Part shown: one piece after another, positions 17,932-25,284 of the stretch
Layout: every line of letters begins with the position of its first letter
How positions within the stretch are numbered: position 1 is the first letter of the stretch
Source of the DNA: Parasedimentitalea marina
GTDB taxonomy: Bacteria; Pseudomonadota; Alphaproteobacteria; Rhodobacterales; Rhodobacteraceae
Assembly (NCBI RefSeq): GCF_004006175.1
Contig: NZ_CP033219.1
Span: forward strand, 2,480,001 to 2,544,000
Length of the DNA stretch: 64,000 bases
Reading direction: 5' to 3'
Program-made: the position numbers and the translations under genes
Notes under the pieces: model-generated
The model's input: the letters and a program-made list of their open reading frames with translations, nothing else
What the model was told of the DNA's origin: nothing
Database searches by the model: none

Positions 17932-17957
17932 CTTCATCTTTTCAAAAATACTCAAAT
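17932..17957 (-). repeat. Copy B of the hairpin/GAGTATTTTT...AGATGAAG motif, inside the GTA operon
   Basis: On the minus strand GAGTATTTTTG and AAAAGATGAAG follow a 10-bp stem (ACCGCCTGCC/GGCGGGCGGT with one wobble, 17960-17984) located just after the g2 stop. Hairpin plus U-rich run looks like a terminator or attenuator between terminase and portal. The motif also gives rise to a spurious short ORF. Confidence 0.65.
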
Positions 17958-17989
17958 GCACCGCCCGCCAAACAGGCAGGCGGTCGATA

Positions 17990-19291
17990 TTACAACACCC
18001 TAAGTCGCGGCCTAAGCACCAGTGACGCCGGGGTGATGATCAGGTCATGCAGGGCCCAGACCAAAGCATCCAATCGATCCGGAGAGCCGCCGCCGCGATA
18101 ACCCTGCGGGGTCATCTGGCTCATCTGCAGCTCCAACGCCCCCAACCCTGGCAGATGGTGCACCCGGCCCTGCTCGTACAGCGCTGCCACCGGTTCGGCG
18201 CGGGCAGATTTGCCGTGACTGGCGTGTAACGGTTTGTAGGGCACCAGTGGATCCACCTGACGCAAGACATTCTCGACCAGGGCACCGCCTTGATTGACCT
18301 CTGCCACCAACCGATCCCCACCATAGTCCTGCATGGCCGCAATCGCCGCCTGGGCCCAGGCCAGCGGTCCGACACCCTGAACCGTGCAATCCGCCAGTAC
18401 ATAGGCGCGCCAGTCCTGCGGCGGGCCTTGCAATGTGGCCCCCACCACCACAATACCACAGGCATCTGACGCCTTGCCCGCACTCACCGCCGGATCAACA
18501 GCAACAACAACCCGGTCCAGATCCGGGGCCCGCTCCAACAGCGCCGACTGTAACATTTCTCCAGTCCAAAGCGCGCCCTCGATATCCGTCAGCAACACCC
18601 CGTCCAGCTCTTGCTGTCCCAACCGGGTGCCCGCATAACGCCGGCGCACCTCGGCCAGGAAGGACGGCGCCAGATTGGCCCGGTTGGCCTCAGTCGGAGC
18701 ATGGGTTTGCACAGTCGACGATTGACCAAGAATGTCGCGCAGCACCGACACATTGCGTGGCGTGGTGGTGACACAGATCCGCGGGTCCTGCCCCAGCCGC
18801 AGGGCAAACTGCAGCATATCCCAGCTTGAGCGCGCCTTTTTCCACTTGGCCAGCTCATCCGCCCAGGCCGCATCAAACTGCGGCCCGCGCAGCGCCTCGG
18901 GATCATGCGCCGAGAACGCCTGCGCGGTGGCCCCATTGGCCCAGATCAGCTTGCGCTCGCTGGCCTTCCAGGTGGGGCGGCGATCGGGGGGCGAACACGC
19001 CAGGATGCCACTGTCGCCCAGGATCATCACGTCGCGCACCTGATCATAGGTCTCGCCCAGCAGCGCCACACGGCGGGCCCTGCCTGTGTCCATCGGCAGG
19101 CTGCCCTCGACCTGGGCGCGCACCCATTCGGCGCCAGCGCGGGTTTTACCGGCGCCGCGCCCACCCAGAATGATCCAGGCCCGCCAGTCCCCACCGGGGG
19201 GCAGCTGATGCGGCATCGACCACTGATCGAACAGATAAGGCAGCGCAATCAGCAGCTCATCCGGCAGTTCCTCCAGAAACATCTCGCTCAT
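17990..19291 (-). CDS. g2: GTA g2: large terminase subunit
   Basis: 433 residues from ATG 19291; the reading frame runs upstream to 19495 but that part lies inside g1. The terminase is the packaging motor: an N-terminal ATPase and a C-terminal RNase H-like nuclease. Walker A is GGRGAGKTRAGAEW and a Walker B-like segment is PQFDAAWADELAKW. Nuclease acidic residues are expected in VVAVDPAVSAGKASDACG, DRLVAEVNQGGALV and GSPDRLDALVWALHDL. It matches RcGTA Rcc01683, which packages host DNA with little sequence preference. It overlaps g1 by 35 bases; a second ATG (19282) is possible. Confidence 0.96.
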   Translation of the reverse strand: MSEMFLEELPDELLIALPYLFDQWSMPHQLPPGGDWRAWIILGGRGAGKTRAGAEWVRAQVEGSLPMDTGRARRVALLGETYDQVRDVMILGDSGILACSPPDRRPTWKASERKLIWANGATAQAFSAHDPEALRGPQFDAAWADELAKWKKARSSWDMLQFALRLGQDPRICVTTTPRNVSVLRDILGQSSTVQTHAPTEANRANLAPSFLAEVRRRYAGTRLGQQELDGVLLTDIEGALWTGEMLQSALLERAPDLDRVVVAVDPAVSAGKASDACGIVVVGATLQGPPQDWRAYVLADCTVQGVGPLAWAQAAIAAMQDYGGDRLVAEVNQGGALVENVLRQVDPLVPYKPLHASHGKSARAEPVAALYEQGRVHHLPGLGALELQMSQMTPQGYRGGGSPDRLDALVWALHDLIITPASLVLRPRLRVL

Positions 19292-19613
19292 CACAGCAGG
19301 CACGCAGGGAAGCAAGTCGGCAGCGCAGATCTCCGCGCAGGGTGTCGAGGTCAAGCGAGGGTCCGCTTTCGGCAAGGGATGTGAATTGGCTGCTTTGTGC
19401 AACAAGGGTCTTCTCCACTTTCTGGCAGTCCCGAATAAGCCCCTCAAGCTTGGCGAGTTGTGGTCTCGAGATGTCGCCGCCCACCTCTTGTTCACCCTCC
19501 AGCTGCTCGCGCAGGGCCTCGGCCTCGTTGCGCAATCGGTGAATGGAGTCCTGCAACGACCTGAGCAGGTCGGCGGTTTTTTCGATTTGCGGAGTCAGTG
19601 GGTTTTGCACCAT
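19257..19613 (-). CDS. g1: GTA g1: small terminase subunit
   Basis: 118 residues from ATG 19613, with GAGGAA upstream; a longer frame starting at 19742 would begin inside the promoter. It is first in the operon and equals RcGTA Rcc01682, shown to act as TerS. It is mostly a long charged coiled coil (IEKTADLLRSLQDSIHRLRN, EAEALREQLEGEQEVGG, LEGLIRDCQKVEKTLVAQ), without a clear DNA-binding helix-turn-helix. This is in keeping with non-specific packaging. The C-terminal part overlaps g2. Confidence 0.9.
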   Translation of the reverse strand: MVQNPLTPQIEKTADLLRSLQDSIHRLRNEAEALREQLEGEQEVGGDISRPQLAKLEGLIRDCQKVEKTLVAQSSQFTSLAESGPSLDLDTLRGDLRCRLASLRACCDERDVSGGTAG

Positions 19614-19713
19614 GACCTGTGGTTCCTCATGCGTGGTGATCCGCATGAGAGACGCAGAGACGGCCAGCGGGTGTAAGCCCGGGCCGTCCTGATGTCTTCC
19701 AACTGCGCCGCAA

Positions 19714-19742
19714 CCTATACGCGAAAACAACGTAAAAGTCAA
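19714..19742 (-). promoter_or_regulatory. Predicted promoter of the GTA operon
   Basis: On the minus strand TTGACT (19742-19737) and TATAGG (19719-19714) are 17 bases apart, a near-consensus housekeeping promoter about 100 bases before the g1 start. It is the only such pair in the gap between g1 and the VOC gene. In Rhodobacter capsulatus GTA transcription depends on the activator GafA, so elements beyond this pair may matter. Confidence 0.6.
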
Positions 19743-19794
19743 GGTTTAGCGTGAAAAGCAGCGCACGGTGGCTGGGCAACACGCCGTCACAGCG

Positions 19795-20187
19795 TTATCC
19801 CGCTGGGCTGGTTTCAAGGCTGACAGAGACGTTCAATTTGTTGCCATCCAGACCACGCACATAGGCGCCGTAGTAGTCTGGGTGATAGCTGCGCGGACCG
19901 GGTAAGCCCTCATCGGTTCCACCACAGTCCACTGCTGCAGCATGAAACGCCCGTACGGCCGCAGCATCCGGTGCGTAGAACATGAACTGGGTGCCATTGC
20001 CGAAACTGGCTGGTTGACCGTTGAAGGGCACAATAAGAAACACGGATATGCGCCCGTCAGCGCCCGCATAGCCCACCTCGCGTGGTTCGGTCAGAACGCG
20101 GTGCATGCCGATGGTGGCCAAAACGGTATCATAGAACTGCGTGGCAGTGGAGATGTCATTGGTGCCGATACATACGCCTGACAGCAT
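19795..20187 (-). CDS. VOC superfamily (glyoxalase/dioxygenase fold) protein
   Basis: 130 residues. The N-terminus (LSGVCIGTNDISTATQFYDT) and C-terminus (SYHPDYYGAYVRGLDGNKLN) are the paired beta-alpha-beta-beta-beta modules of the vicinal oxygen chelate fold. Metal-ligand positions are not clearly kept: the first module has Gly-Thr-Asn where a His is usual, and no matching second His or Glu is obvious. The substrate is unknown; close relatives are usually annotated only as VOC family proteins. It sits just upstream of the GTA promoter on the same strand, but a functional link is not implied. Confidence 0.85.
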   Translation of the reverse strand: MLSGVCIGTNDISTATQFYDTVLATIGMHRVLTEPREVGYAGADGRISVFLIVPFNGQPASFGNGTQFMFYAPDAAAVRAFHAAAVDCGGTDEGLPGPRSYHPDYYGAYVRGLDGNKLNVSVSLETSPAG

Positions 20188-20233
20188 TTATTTTGTTCCT
20201 TATTGGCTGGTCACGATTTCAAAATACAAGGGT

Positions 20234-20305
20234 CGCGCTTGACCTTGGGGAGGCGTAAAGCGCCTTCCCGGGGGGAAGGTCAGGCGCGGCCCGGCGGTGC
20301 CGGGC
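20234..20305. repeat. Palindromic repeat element, copy 2, near mltG
   Basis: The outer arms CGCGCTTGACCTT (20234-20246) and AAGGTCAGGCGCG (20276-20288) pair with one wobble. Inside is a GGGGAGGCG/CGCCTTCCC hairpin, and just after is GCCCGG/CCGGGC (20289-20305). It shares arms, inner TGACCTTG.GGAGG...AAGCGC sequence and trailing hairpin with copy 1 in the GTA operon (11323-11425), in the same orientation, but is about 30 bases shorter inside. Confidence 0.7.
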
Positions 20306-20322
20306 AAGTTCAAACAGAAATG

Positions 20323-20343
20323 AAAAAGGGCGCCGAAGCGCCC
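20323..20343 (-). terminator. Terminator after mltG
   Basis: GGGCGC/GCGCCC stem (20328-20333 and 20338-20343) with a TTCG tetraloop on the minus strand, followed by TTTTT. 25 bases after the mltG stop. Confidence 0.85.
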
Positions 20344-20367
20344 TCTTCTTTTGGCCTGTGGCCAAAA

Positions 20368-21522
20368 TCAGTTATTCGACCGCTCCGCCTCAATCGCGCG
20401 CCATTTTACGACGTTGCGATTGTGCTGTTCCAGAGTTTCGGCAAAGGCGTGGCCGCCGGTGCCATCGGCAACAAAGAACACATATTCAGTGGTGTCCGGG
20501 TTCACTGCTGCCTCAAGACTGGCCATGCCGGGGTTGGCGATGGGGGTCGGTGGCAGGCCTTCGATCACATAGGTGTTCCAGGGCGTGACCTTGCGCAGCT
20601 CGCTTTGGCGCAGACCACGACCCAGGACGCCCTCGCCCTTGGTGACGCCATAAATCACCGTGGGATCGGTTTGCAGGCGCATGCCGCGGTTCAGGCGGTT
20701 GGTGAAGACACTGGCAACCTGACGACGTTCTGTCGGGACACCGGTTTCTTTCTCGATAATCGAGGCAAGGATCAGCATTTCCTCGGGATTTTCCAGCGGC
20801 AGATCATCGGTGCGCGCCTCCCAGGCGGCATTGATACGCAACTGCTGACGTTCCTGCATTTCAGCCAGAATATCAGCCCGTTTGGAGCCGGAGACGACCT
20901 CATAGCTGTCGGGGGCTAACATGCCCTCGGCGGGGCGGGTACCCGGGTCACCGTCCAGCATTTCCATCGCTTTAAGTGCTTCGACCACCTGCCAGCTGGT
21001 CACACCTTCGGCCAAAGCAACGCGGTAACGGGTGTCGGGCTCGGCCAGCTTATTGGTATAGATCGCTGGCGTTTCATCCGTGCCCAACTGAAAATTAGCA
21101 CGTTCGACAAATTTATTGGTGGCAGGATCCAGCTCACGCACCTGCGTCGTGATGCGGGTGATGCCGACGCGGTAAACAATTTCCGTGCCGCAGGAACTGG
21201 CGCCAGAGGTGGTCACCTGCTCAATGATCTGCTCCATCGACGAGCGGGCGTCGACCAGAAAACTGCCGGCCTTTAGCTGGCCGGTTTTCTCGCTGTATTT
21301 GGCACCCAAGCGGAACATTGCACCACTTTTCACCGCGCCCTGGCTTTCCAGGTCGCGGCTCACTTTTGTCATATTCGAGCCCCGCTCGACCCGCAGGCAG
21401 ATCGCTGTTTCCAGCGGTCCTTCGGCGGTATATTGGGTTTTTCCCCAAAGGATGACGCCGCCCAGCAGGAACAGGCCCACCACCAGCATCGTCAGCATAT
21501 TAGACGCGAGGCTACGCCACAT
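20368..21522 (-). CDS. mltG: Endolytic murein transglycosylase
   Basis: 384 residues. It cuts nascent glycan strands in the periplasm and so sets their length. One N-terminal membrane helix (about 8-27), a LysM-like region (ETAICLRVERGSNMTKVSRD), and the YceG catalytic domain from about 165. The catalytic glutamate is E257 in LASIIEKETG; RLQTDPTVIYG, NTYVIEGLPPTPIANPG and NPDTTEYVFFVADG are conserved family segments. The ATG overlaps the fabF stop by one base (TGATG), a common fabF-mltG arrangement in alphaproteobacteria. Confidence 0.96.
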   Translation of the reverse strand: MWRSLASNMLTMLVVGLFLLGGVILWGKTQYTAEGPLETAICLRVERGSNMTKVSRDLESQGAVKSGAMFRLGAKYSEKTGQLKAGSFLVDARSSMEQIIEQVTTSGASSCGTEIVYRVGITRITTQVRELDPATNKFVERANFQLGTDETPAIYTNKLAEPDTRYRVALAEGVTSWQVVEALKAMEMLDGDPGTRPAEGMLAPDSYEVVSGSKRADILAEMQERQQLRINAAWEARTDDLPLENPEEMLILASIIEKETGVPTERRQVASVFTNRLNRGMRLQTDPTVIYGVTKGEGVLGRGLRQSELRKVTPWNTYVIEGLPPTPIANPGMASLEAAVNPDTTEYVFFVADGTGGHAFAETLEQHNRNVVKWRAIEAERSNN

Positions 21523-22787
21523 CAGTCAGACTTTCCGAAGATCACGCTGGCATTGGTGCCACCAAAGCCAAAGGAGTTGGACAGGACCACATCAATCTTA
21601 CGCTCACGTTTGACATTTGGCGCCAGATCCACAACCGACTCCACTGCTGGATTGTCCAGGTTGATGGTTGGTGGTGCCACCTGATCGCGGATCGCGAGGA
21701 TTGAGAAAATCGCCTCGATTGCGCCAGCAGCACCTAACAGGTGACCGGTGGAGGATTTGGTCGAAGACATGGTGACCGAGGCGGCATGATCGCCCAGCAT
21801 CCGCTCAACCGCGCCCAGCTCGATGGTATCCGCCATGGTCGAGGTGCCGTGGGCGTTGATATAATCGATGTCCGACGGCTGCAGCCCGGCGTTTTTCAGC
21901 GCCGCCCGCATCGAGCGTTCGCCACCTTCGCCGCTCTCGGAGGGGGCGGTGATGTGATAGGCGTCGCCGGACATGCCATAGCCCAGCACCTCGGCATAGA
22001 TCTTGGCCCCACGCGCCTTGGCATGTTCGTACTCTTCCAGCACCACAACGCCTGCGCCCTCGCCCATGACAAAGCCGTCACGGTCAGTGTCATAGGGGCG
22101 GCTGGCTTTGGTCGGGTCATCGGCCATTTGGGTCGAGAGCGCCTTACAGGCGTTAAAACCAGCAATACCGATTTCACAGATCGCCGCTTCGGCCCCACCC
22201 GCAATCATCACATCCGCGTCGCCCGATTTGATCAGACGGCTGGCGTCGCCAATCGCGTGGGCACCAGTGGAACAGGCCGTCACAACCGAGTGGTTCGGGC
22301 CTTTGAAACCATGCTGGATCGACACCTGACCCGAGATCAGGTTGATCAGTGCGCCGGGGATAAAGAACGGCGATACACGGCGCGGGCCGCGTTCTTTCAG
22401 CATCACAGCCGTGTCCGCAATCGAGCTGAGACCGCCAATACCAGAGCCGATCATGACACCGGTGCTGAACTGTTCGTCTTCTGTCTCGGCTTTCCAGCCG
22501 GAATCAGTCACGGCCATGTCAGCAGCGGCGATTCCATACAGGATGAAATCATCAATCTTGCGCTGCTCTTTTTTCGCCAGCCAATCATCAGGATTAAAGC
22601 TGCCGTCGGAACCATCCCCGCGCGGTACTTCGCAGGCATAGGTGGTGGCTACGCCACTTTCGACTGCATCAAACAGGGTAATCGGCCCGGCACCGGACTG
22701 TCCGTCCAGCAACCGAGACCAGGTTTCTTCGACGCCACAAGCCAGCGGTGTGACCAATCCCAGTCCGGTAACAACAACTCGACGCAT
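21522..22787 (-). CDS. fabF: 3-oxoacyl-ACP synthase II
   Basis: 421 residues from ATG 22787 with GGAG upstream; the frame's extension to 22925 is not part of the family. It elongates acyl-ACP with malonyl-ACP. The catalytic triad is C172 (VVTACSTGAHAIG), His in NAHGTSTMADTIE and His in SSTKSSTGHLLGAAGA; the C-terminal NSFGFGGTNAS glycine-rich loop is present. It is coupled to mltG. In related genomes acpP is normally directly upstream; here a PilZ gene and a HisA-like gene lie in between, so fabF must have its own promoter in the 408-base gap. Confidence 0.97.
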   Translation of the reverse strand: MRRVVVTGLGLVTPLACGVEETWSRLLDGQSGAGPITLFDAVESGVATTYACEVPRGDGSDGSFNPDDWLAKKEQRKIDDFILYGIAAADMAVTDSGWKAETEDEQFSTGVMIGSGIGGLSSIADTAVMLKERGPRRVSPFFIPGALINLISGQVSIQHGFKGPNHSVVTACSTGAHAIGDASRLIKSGDADVMIAGGAEAAICEIGIAGFNACKALSTQMADDPTKASRPYDTDRDGFVMGEGAGVVVLEEYEHAKARGAKIYAEVLGYGMSGDAYHITAPSESGEGGERSMRAALKNAGLQPSDIDYINAHGTSTMADTIELGAVERMLGDHAASVTMSSTKSSTGHLLGAAGAIEAIFSILAIRDQVAPPTINLDNPAVESVVDLAPNVKRERKIDVVLSNSFGFGGTNASVIFGKSD

Positions 22788-23195
22788 TCCTTGCTCTCCT
22801 TTGCCTCGGCAATTCGTTCTCAAATAGCTTGGATTACCCCAAAAGCGCAAGTGGGCCATGTGCCTGTCGGTTTCACGGAGAACTAACGGCTGCAGCAAGT
22901 CCTGATTAACCTTTAGCCGCCACACTCATGTTGTACTGATACTGTATGTGTAACGAGTATTTGGTTCCGCCCCCCTGTAATCTTGGGGCAGGTTTGATGC
23001 AGACTGCAATCGTATCCCACTCGGTTCGGCCTGCATCAACTCTACTGTCAGAACGGCAGTAAAATGCTGCCGATGTGGTACTGATCAGTTCTGGGTTTCG
23101 AACGGAGTGTCAGACAAAACATCTGACACAAGGGAAAGCGCTGCAGGCCAAATTGTTCCTACAGTCATTCAGTTATTAGTGAAAAGGCGCCGCAA
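22788..23195. other. Divergent intergenic region between fabF and the PilZ gene
   Basis: 408 bases, lower in GC than the flanking coding DNA. It must carry both promoters. Apart from the inverted repeat at 23107-23129 I see no clear -35/-10 pair or hairpin. Confidence 0.6.
23107..23129. promoter_or_regulatory. Inverted repeat upstream of the PilZ gene
   Basis: Perfect 8-base arms GTGTCAGA (23107-23114) and TCTGACAC (23122-23129) with a 7-base spacer, 67 bases before the start codon. This is an operator-like layout. The regulator is unknown. Confidence 0.4.
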
Positions 23196-24086
23196 ATGTT
23201 CAGTGACGCCATTGTAAGGTATCGATTGATTATGCGTAAAAATGTTCAAACGGTCATACTCGTCGGGCTGTCGCTCGTCTTAATGGTGTTTGGATTGGAA
23301 ACCAAAGCTGCAGATGAGTGTGAACTCCACAACAGGCTGACAAGATTTATACTTTATATAGACCATTTTCTTGATCATCTGTCCGACGGACATCATCCAG
23401 ACTCGCCGGAAATACTGGACAGGTTCCTGGCATTGACCCCGATTGCATCGCTGCGTCAGGATTTGTCGCGTGCAGGTTTGCAAAGATTTGAACAGATGAC
23501 CGTCAATATCAGTGCTGAGCAAAGAACCCTGCTGGATTTCTACAAGACTGCGGGTCGCAATGTAGCGTACGAACAATCGCTGCAATTCGGATCATATCAA
23601 AAATTGGTGGCATATCAAAATCTATTGGCGACCGCGTCCTGTACTGATCAGCGATCTGTCAACACCACCGAAGAGGACCATGAACACAATAGTGGCTTCG
23701 CATACAGTGCCACCATCAGTCTGATAACTTTGCCGGGCATGGCAATATTTGCGATGCTTTATCTAAAGGAAACACGGAGCAGATTTAAAAAGCGGCGCGG
23801 TAAAAGATTTCCGTGCGACCTGGACTGCACCTACACGCGATCCGGTAAAAGTCATCCCGCCACCATCATTGATATCAGTTGTTTTGGGGCAAAGCTAAAG
23901 ACGCATACTCAATGTACGCCTGGTGACACTGCGAATATAAAAATAGCGAACGTGAACTTAAATGTTCTCGTTCACTGGACCGATGCCGACAGTACAGGTG
24001 TTCAGTTCACCAGGGCATTCCCAAATGATATTCTGCAGAACCTTTTAAAACACACCCAGAACCAAACCGGGCGGGAGCAATCCTGA
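23196..24086 (+). CDS. PilZ-domain membrane protein with periplasmic helical domain
   Basis: 296 residues. An N-terminal signal anchor (QTVILVGLSLVLMVFGLETK), a mostly helical periplasmic part with cysteines (about 40-165), a second membrane helix (ATISLITLPGMAIFAMLYL, about 172-190), then a cytoplasmic PilZ domain. The c-di-GMP motifs RxxxR (RRGKRFPCDL) and D-x-S-x-x-G (DISCFGAKLK) are both present, so nucleotide binding is likely. The layout suggests signalling between c-di-GMP inside and something in the periplasm. I do not know the family by name. It is alone on the plus strand between fabF and the hisA-like gene. ATG 23232 is an alternative start. Confidence 0.85.
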   Translation: MFSDAIVRYRLIMRKNVQTVILVGLSLVLMVFGLETKAADECELHNRLTRFILYIDHFLDHLSDGHHPDSPEILDRFLALTPIASLRQDLSRAGLQRFEQMTVNISAEQRTLLDFYKTAGRNVAYEQSLQFGSYQKLVAYQNLLATASCTDQRSVNTTEEDHEHNSGFAYSATISLITLPGMAIFAMLYLKETRSRFKKRRGKRFPCDLDCTYTRSGKSHPATIIDISCFGAKLKTHTQCTPGDTANIKIANVNLNVLVHWTDADSTGVQFTRAFPNDILQNLLKHTQNQTGREQS

Positions 24087-24146
24087 CACCACAGGATTGC
24101 CCACACCACAGAGTTCGGCATTTGACAGGTCAGTGAAAGACGCTGA

Positions 24147-24890
24147 TCAGATGAATTCCGCCACGGCCTCGGGTTCGGGCATGGCCGTCTGCAGGGCCTC
24201 TTCCAGCGACAGAGTCTTGCGAAACAGTGCCCGCCCGACCAAAGCGCCGGAAATTGTGCCGGCATATTTCAGACGTGAGATATCATCACAGGTGCGCACC
24301 ACACCGCTGGCGATAACCGGTGCACGCGCGCTGCTGGCCAATCCAGCGATCAGCCCCAGTTGCGCCTCGACGTTGGACATATCACTGTCGATGTCAGTGA
24401 TAATGATGCCGGCAAATGGCGTATCGCCAAAGGCCGCAATAAAGGCCTCAGGCGTGAAAGCCCCGGACTGGCGCCAGCCGTCCGTCATCACCTGCCCCTG
24501 CCAGACATCCACCGCCAGCACAATTTGATCCGGGTGTTGCCGGGCCAGCTCTTCGACCAGTTGCGGATCAAGCGCCGCCAGGGTGCCGACAACAATGCGG
24601 CCTGCCCCTTTTTCGAGCCAGTGTTCTATATGCTCGCGACTGCGCATACCGCCGCCCAGCTGCACCGGGATACCTGCGGTACGGATGATTTGCTCGATCA
24701 GCTCGGCATTGTCGCCATTGCCTTCAATCGCATTAAAATCGGTCAGATGCATCCACTCGGCGCCAGAGGCCGCAAACCCACAGGCTGTTTCGACTGGATC
24801 AACATGCCAGAGCATCGGCTCATCCAAACGCCCTTTGTCCAGGGTCACGCAAAGCCCGTTCTGCAGCTCCATCGTGGGGAATATCATCAT
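24147..24890 (-). CDS. Diverged HisA-like (beta/alpha)8 isomerase paralogue
   Basis: 247 residues with the HisA/HisF fold. Phosphate-binding and core motifs survive: PVQLGGGMRSREHIEHWL, VVGTLAALDP, LVGRALF. But the first catalytic aspartate of HisA (PAIDL) is glutamate here (PTMEL, E8). The second is present (AVDVWQGQ). The loop usually reading TDIDRDG is TDIDSDM, and the C-terminal GG phosphate loop is SG. It stands outside any histidine operon, next to acpP. It may be a second, weakened HisA or an enzyme with another substrate. Standard annotation would call it HisA. Confidence 0.8.
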   Translation of the reverse strand: MMIFPTMELQNGLCVTLDKGRLDEPMLWHVDPVETACGFAASGAEWMHLTDFNAIEGNGDNAELIEQIIRTAGIPVQLGGGMRSREHIEHWLEKGAGRIVVGTLAALDPQLVEELARQHPDQIVLAVDVWQGQVMTDGWRQSGAFTPEAFIAAFGDTPFAGIIITDIDSDMSNVEAQLGLIAGLASSARAPVIASGVVRTCDDISRLKYAGTISGALVGRALFRKTLSLEEALQTAMPEPEAVAEFI

Positions 24891-24984
24891 GGTGATCAGC
24901 CTCCAGTTTTAAAACAACAAGGGCATGATACCACATCCAGCCCCCGTTCGATCAGACTGGGCTATTTTCCGCCAAGCGCCGCAA

Positions 24985-25019
24985 ACAAAAACGGCGCCTT
25001 CCCACTGGAAAGCGCCGTT
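24985..25019 (-). terminator. Terminator after acpP
   Basis: AACGGCGC (24990-24997) and GCGCCGTT (25012-25019) form an 8-bp stem; on the minus strand it is followed by TTTTTGTTTG. It isolates acpP from the hisA-like gene. Confidence 0.85.
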
Positions 25020-25050
25020 CAGGCAATCGCAAAGCTGCGATTGGAAAGCT

Positions 25051-25284
25051 TTAGGAAGCTTCAGTGATGAACTTCACCGCGTCGCCGAATGACTGGATAG
25101 TCTCAGCAGCGTCGTCAGGGATTTCAATGCCGAACTCTTCTTCGAAGGCCATAACCAGCTCAACGGTGTCCAGGCTGTCTGCGCCCAGGTCGTCGATGAA
25201 CGAAGCGTTCTCGGTTACTTTGTCTTCTTCAACACCCAGGTGCTCTACAACGATCTTTTTTACGCGGTCTGCGACGTCGCTCAT
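25051..25284 (-). CDS. acpP: Acyl carrier protein
   Basis: 77 residues from ATG 25284; a second ATG two codons upstream lies on top of the GAGGA binding site and is unlikely. It carries growing acyl chains on a 4'-phosphopantetheine arm attached to S37 in [20 protein letters not shown]. Highly acidic, normal length. It has its own promoter (25441-25468) and terminator, in keeping with its very high expression, and lies downstream of fabD and fabG on the same strand. Confidence 0.98.
   Translation of the reverse strand: MSDVADRVKKIVVEHLGVEEDKVTENASFIDDLGADSLDTVELVMAFEEEFGIEIPDDAAETIQSFGDAVKFITEAS

Noticed and set aside
17680..17961. Minus-strand ORF of 93 codons at the start of the portal gene
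   Set aside because: Its first codons are repeat motif copy B and the rest is the portal gene in another frame.
5025..19742. Reading the phage-like block as an active prophage
   Set aside because: No integrase, repressor, replication or lysis genes and no att repeats; gene set and order are those of RcGTA.
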